This document shows positions 59,913 to 64,000 of a stretch of DNA of 64,000 nt, one piece after another. A model generated the notes under the pieces. That model saw nothing but the letters and a program-made list of their open reading frames with translations. It was not told the origin of the DNA and did not search any database. This DNA comes from Protula sp. h YS-2021 (taxonomy: Eukaryota; Annelida; Polychaeta; Sabellida; Serpulidae). Each line of letters begins with the position of its first letter. The stretch's first letter is position 1. Position numbers and translations under genes: made by a program. The stretch is taken from the NCBI GenBank assembly GCA_949752745.1, contig OX457029.1:9835511-9899510 (forward strand), given 5' to 3'.

Positions 59913-60330
59913 CTGCTGCAGAAGAGGAAGCGAAACGCGTTGCACATACGTTAAAACTAACAGGGCTCTAACTGACCTGCAGCCATCCGAGTAGGAGCAA
60001 TGAAACTCGAAGCATGTACGCTGAAACTTTCATAGCTCTGATCTCATCCGCTGCTGGAGAGGCATTTAAGCAAAAGTTTGCAGAGGTCTGGCTGACCCTT
60101 ATCCGTTGTAGCAGCAGCAAGTACAGGGAAAGTATATTGCAAACTTGCAGAGCTGTAAATGACCCTCATCTGTTTTAGTAGAGGCAATGTGACTAGTTGG
60201 AGTGTATAAGCTAATACTTGCAGATTTATAATTGAACTCCACCTGCTGCAGTAGAAGCAGACAGACTCGAGGCGCATACGCTGCACTTTTCAGAGCTTGA
60301 TCATCATCTGCTTCAGTAGAGGCAGTGAGG
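59913..60330. repeat. degenerate 66-bp tandem repeat, about seven copies
   Basis: Units centred on CTGC(T)GCAGTAGAGGCA followed by ACTCGAAGC(G)CATACGCTGA and CTTGCAGAGCT begin near 59913, 59983, 60050, 60107, 60173, 60245 and 60310. GC-richer than its surroundings. Confidence 0.8.
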
Positions 60331-62281
60331 CCCGTGTCATGTCCTAGAATCGTTACATTCTGGGCGTTGAATATTGTCTAATCATGTTTCCATTGTATCA
60401 CTCTCAAGCGATGGAGACCACTGATCTCTGACGCCAACATAAAGACGACCATCACAAAGAATCTTAGAGACCGCAGAACAATACACGCTCCGATCACGTG
60501 ACGGCCTGAACTGCCCAGTTGATATCTTCCAGTAGTATCGTAAGTACATAGTGACTTGGCGCTTTTCTTAAGATATTAAAATAACATGCTGAGTAGAACT
60601 TCTTTGCACTTATTTCTGACTGGAAAATAAGCAGATTATTGTGCACCTCAATTGCGCTTAAAATCAAAGACATATTCCAACTGCCATTTTATTACAAGTA
60701 GAGCATTACAGCAAATAAAATTAGCCTCAAAATCCATCACAATTTCCTCGTGGTCTATCGCCGTGATAGCAAAACTTTTAGAATTATATTGTAGAAGTCT
60801 TTTCTTCTAGAATTTGCCATAAACTTTATCATATCATAAGCATGATTATTTTGGCAACTGGGTGCAACTTGTGGAATCGCATGCCGTTAAAGAACAGCTT
60901 TCCATTTTACTGATTATAAGATCATATTTATCTGATGTTTACAATCCTAACGTTACGGTCTTGTGTCTAGAATCCTATGTTATAGTGTTTATAGTGTAAT
61001 ATAGTGTTTATTTTATTACTATTATTATAGTCAACTGTGAACCAACAAATAAGCATTGTAGTTTGATTGGAATGTAAAAGGCACAGTGTCCAACGTTCAA
61101 CCGCACCTTTCACATCAGTACGGCACCGATAAAGATAATTGGACGAAGCTTGTTATGAATTGAAATGGGTCATGAGTTTGTGAAAGTAGTACTTTTACAT
61201 ATGACACAGGTATAACGGAGTATAAAGTAACACCGGACTCAGTGTAAAACTTATAATATGAACAATTTACTTACTTGGATAAAACTTTTCAGTCCCTCAG
61301 TCAAAGTTTCCTTTCGTTTCTATACTACATGAACTTGAAAATTTGATCACCATTTTTGCAGATCACACCTAATACACTTACCAGGTTTGCTGTAGAACGT
61401 ATTTAAATAAGGTATTTAATGCTCTGAGATTGTTTTCTTTTATATTATATTTCATGTTATATTTTAAATTATAATTTTGCACAAACTGTACACATTACAC
61501 AAACATATAACAATTTATTTTTAAAGTTAAAATTACACTTCAGATCCGGAGTTTTACGAGAGATGCATTTGTAACAAATATAAGGAGAGAACATTGGGCT
61601 GAGTGTATGAATTGGACTTTGCGCAAGCGTTGAAGGCCTGTGACAATCATTTCATTAATCCAGTACAAAGCAAACAGTCCTATGGTCCTTCTCTTTTATA
61701 ATATAAACATACAAAACCAAGTTTGTTAACCTAGTTTTGTTGGCTAGTAGTGAATACACTTTACAAGCGAAATGGCACTTTCTACATGTGTGGCAGTGTA
61801 GCACAATAAATAGCAAAATAATTACCGGAATACACCTCTTTGTGCACTTGTCAGAACATATTGTCTGAATCCAGATAATGTCTAGTTTTCTATTTGCGTC
61901 ATTCGTTTTTCAATAAACGTTGCTTGCTGTTGAATTCGTGTTGCCTTTCACAATAGAAGGCTACCCAGTTCAGCAAGATTGCTTGACTCGGTTTTGTGGA
62001 ATCGAAAACATGACTCAAATCAATTCGTGTTTTGATTTTTTGACAACAATGAGTTCATCGCGATTATTTTCACTTTTTCTATGCAGATAAAACAAACTTA
62101 TAATAACCTTTAATTCCAACAAACGCTAATCCCATCCACAGGAATGAAGCATATGCACAGTTATAAACATTGTCCACTGAACATCAGCATAAGGCAAAAA
62201 AGTCACAACTGCTCAATTGTTCATTTTCAGACGCTTCAGGGGGTTAATTGCAAAAGCCACACTTAATTTACCTTATCATTT
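60331..62281. other. non-coding
   Basis: No gene recognised. Confidence 0.45.
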
Positions 62282-63589
62282 TTACAGAAATTTGTTGTAA
62301 TTGTGCAATGTGTAATTGAGGTAACGTCTAGAAGACACATCTGATTTGAAGTTCTGAATAACTTCACGAATAAGTCTTGCAACATTCTCAAAACCTTGAC
62401 CGACCCAGCCATCTTTACTTCTATATTCTAGTGAGTCATCATTAATTAATGGATCCAGAAAAGCCACTATCGCGGTACGCTTTTCTGATTCAACAGATAT
62501 TCTGTACTTTGCAAAATTGAGATATGTGTTTTGCATCATATCCAGTAAGCACAGGGTTAGTACAGAAGGTGTGAATTTATGTCTTATATCACTATCATGT
62601 AGCTCGATCAGAAGATGAAGGAAGCAAAGGCGGAGATGAAAACTTCTCACAATTGAACCATAACCGTAAAGTTCAAGGGTCTTTGACTTATCCATCAAGT
62701 GTCTATACTGGGGAAATGAATGGTGAATGCGGTTTTGAAGTACATATTTTGCCACTCTATATCCGCTCTTTGTTTCTTCTTTTAGGCCTTCTAATATCCT
62801 GTTTACAAGTAATCCTGTGTCATATTTATAGTCTCGAGATGGTGACAGTAGGGTCACAAGGTTAGATATACTGTTTTTGGAAAGATCGTGACTTTCTAAG
62901 TACTTTTCGGCTTTTTTAGTATATTTGACAGTGTTTTTCACATCTGTTGTTATTTTATAGGCGGGTACCAAGTCAACGGTACATCCGAACATATCACACT
63001 CATGTCTGGGGATTTTTAATTCCATAGCAAGTGTAATGCACACCCTTTGCTGATTAATCGCATGTATCTTGCACGCACTTTTTTCATGAATTTCATTGTC
63101 TTTTTCTATAACTTCGCAAATAAGGGAACAAAGTTCTTTAAACTCGCGTTGTTTGTTATCTACATAATTCACTATTAACACAAAGTCTGCTTCATATGGT
63201 AAGGCAACCTTAAAACCTGTGAAGAAGCTCCCAGTTGGTAAATAGGTGATGTCAGTTATGGATGAATCCTTTTGTCTGACTTTGGTGCATATGTTGTTGA
63301 TAATTATTTCAATAGTTTCTGCAACCTCTTTGTGTACTTCCTCTTTTGGCCTGATAGTGACTTTGTTATCGATGGCCAATATGGCTTCTTCCAGCTCCTC
63401 GTGATTTATTTTTTCTTGTTGAATTTGTCTCAAAAAAGCAGAAACATTATATGTGAATACTTGTTTGTGTTTTACATCCAAAATGTTTTCAGAAGCCGTC
63501 TCCACTTTATACATTCGTGCTACAGATACACACACGTCGCTCTCTGCAAAAGCCGCATTTGCTTGAGGTTGGTCTTCACAACAATTCAT
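62282..63589 (-). CDS. Mab-21/cGAS-like nucleotidyltransferase (cGLR candidate)
   Basis: 435-residue frame from ATG 63589. The N-terminal helix region is followed by LPTGSFFTGFKVALP with GS at 120-121, E133/D135 in EADFVLIV and D206 in GCTVDLVPAY: the G-S plus three acidic residues of Mab-21-type nucleotidyltransferases. The C-terminal lobe has SGYRVAKYVLQNRI and a leucine-rich helical stretch (HLRLCFLHLLIELHD). Shorter than the 48,882 gene, with no ankyrin part. The ATG directly follows TATTTAG, which could be a splice acceptor, so an upstream exon at 63873-63928 may add N-terminal residues. Likely cytosolic ligand-activated cyclic-dinucleotide synthase; ligand unknown. Confidence 0.85.
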   Translation of the reverse strand: MNCCEDQPQANAAFAESDVCVSVARMYKVETASENILDVKHKQVFTYNVSAFLRQIQQEKINHEELEEAILAIDNKVTIRPKEEVHKEVAETIEIIINNICTKVRQKDSSITDITYLPTGSFFTGFKVALPYEADFVLIVNYVDNKQREFKELCSLICEVIEKDNEIHEKSACKIHAINQQRVCITLAMELKIPRHECDMFGCTVDLVPAYKITTDVKNTVKYTKKAEKYLESHDLSKNSISNLVTLLSPSRDYKYDTGLLVNRILEGLKEETKSGYRVAKYVLQNRIHHSFPQYRHLMDKSKTLELYGYGSIVRSFHLRLCFLHLLIELHDSDIRHKFTPSVLTLCLLDMMQNTYLNFAKYRISVESEKRTAIVAFLDPLINDDSLEYRSKDGWVGQGFENVARLIREVIQNFKSDVSSRRYLNYTLHNYNKFL

Positions 63590-63872
63590 CTAAATATTTA
63601 CAAAAAGAGCATTTCGCAGATCACAATTTCAGAAAGGAAACATTACAGAGTTCAATTATGCTTTGCTCATCCTACAGTCATTTCAAAGAAGCATTTTTAA
63701 GCTAAACAAACGAGGACAACAAAAATATTACACATTTGACATTGTCTCTCATTTAAATAAGTGTTCACTGCAAAGCTATTTACATAAAATATTATATGAA
63801 TTAGACAACACATGGGCAATATTTATCTTATAGTCTACTGTTATTAATATCCCTGGCGGTTTTATTACTTAC
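63590..63872 (-). other. probable intron of the cGLR gene
   Basis: Lies between the strong donor at 63871-63872 and the TATTTAG at 63590-63596; no coding signal. Confidence 0.35.
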
Positions 63873-63928
63873 GATGTTTGCTTGTGAAAACTCGGTTTGA
63901 GGTTTGTTCTTCTCCGATTCGCTGCGAT
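63873..63928 (-). CDS. possible upstream exon of the 62,282-63,589 gene
   Basis: On the minus strand TTTTAG precedes and GTAAGT follows this 56-nt stretch, a very good donor. It is open (RSESEKNKPQTEFSQANI) in a frame that would join the ATG codon of the downstream exon in phase 0. It may equally be a 5' untranslated exon. Confidence 0.45.
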
Positions 63929-64000
63929 CTAAAATTAAAGATTGCGTATGGTTGAATCATTATTCTACAAATGAAAAAACCAAATATTGAGACTTAAACA

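Overview
This window is AT-rich animal nuclear DNA. Many short exons sit behind GT..AG introns, and there are long (TA)n, (GA)n and (GT)n microsatellites and several decayed transposons. The protein families present (kringle/EGF mosaics, F-type lectin, Mab-21-type nucleotidyltransferases, Polinton, DIRS) fit a marine invertebrate, most likely a lophotrochozoan such as a mollusc. That placement is inference; no species can be named from the sequence.

Region 1 (1 to about 8.2 kb) is the right-hand part of a Polinton/Maverick (adintovirus-like) element, mostly on the minus strand. It holds a major capsid protein cut by the window edge, a pX/pVI-like peptide, a penton-like capsid protein, two small basic proteins, a packaging ATPase broken by one in-frame stop, a chromodomain integrase broken by a frame change and a stop, and four small accessory genes. 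One plus-strand gene with a 24-bp repeat ends in a strong hairpin. The capsid genes are open while the mobility and packaging genes are damaged. DNA polymerase B and protease, expected in such elements, would lie left of position 1. Region 2 (8.2 to 9.55 kb) holds microsatellite and poly-G repeats only.

Region 3 (9,552 to 37,169, plus strand) is the main host gene: a large extracellular mosaic protein of which 35 exons were read by eye. The exons add up to 4,775 nt and join in one continuous frame of 1,591 codons. Each kringle is split between two exons by a phase-2 intron after the third cysteine (Cys-Arg|Asn-Pro); every other junction is phase 1. The order is kringle-EGF-kringle-kringle-EGF-kringle, then an F5/8C (discoidin) domain and an F-type lectin domain, then the same six-domain block again, a short Ser/Thr linker, and the block a third time. 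Neither end of the gene is visible. The first kringle half is missing and probably lies beyond the Polinton, which appears to sit in that intron. Decayed kringle exons are found at 13.56 kb and 44.2-44.4 kb. The introns carry a Tc1/mariner relic, a fold-back element, a MITE-like element and tandem duplications.

Region 4 (37.2 to 48.9 kb) has no intact gene: a pogo-like relic, the kringle fossil and a perfect 24-bp hairpin.

Region 5 (48.9 to 64 kb) has two minus-strand Mab-21/cGAS-like nucleotidyltransferase genes (48,882-51,083 and 62,282-63,589). Both keep the GS motif and all three acidic positions, so both are candidate innate-immune cyclic-dinucleotide sensors. A multiply broken DIRS-type tyrosine-recombinase retrotransposon (53,061-56,714) and two degenerate satellite-like arrays lie between them.
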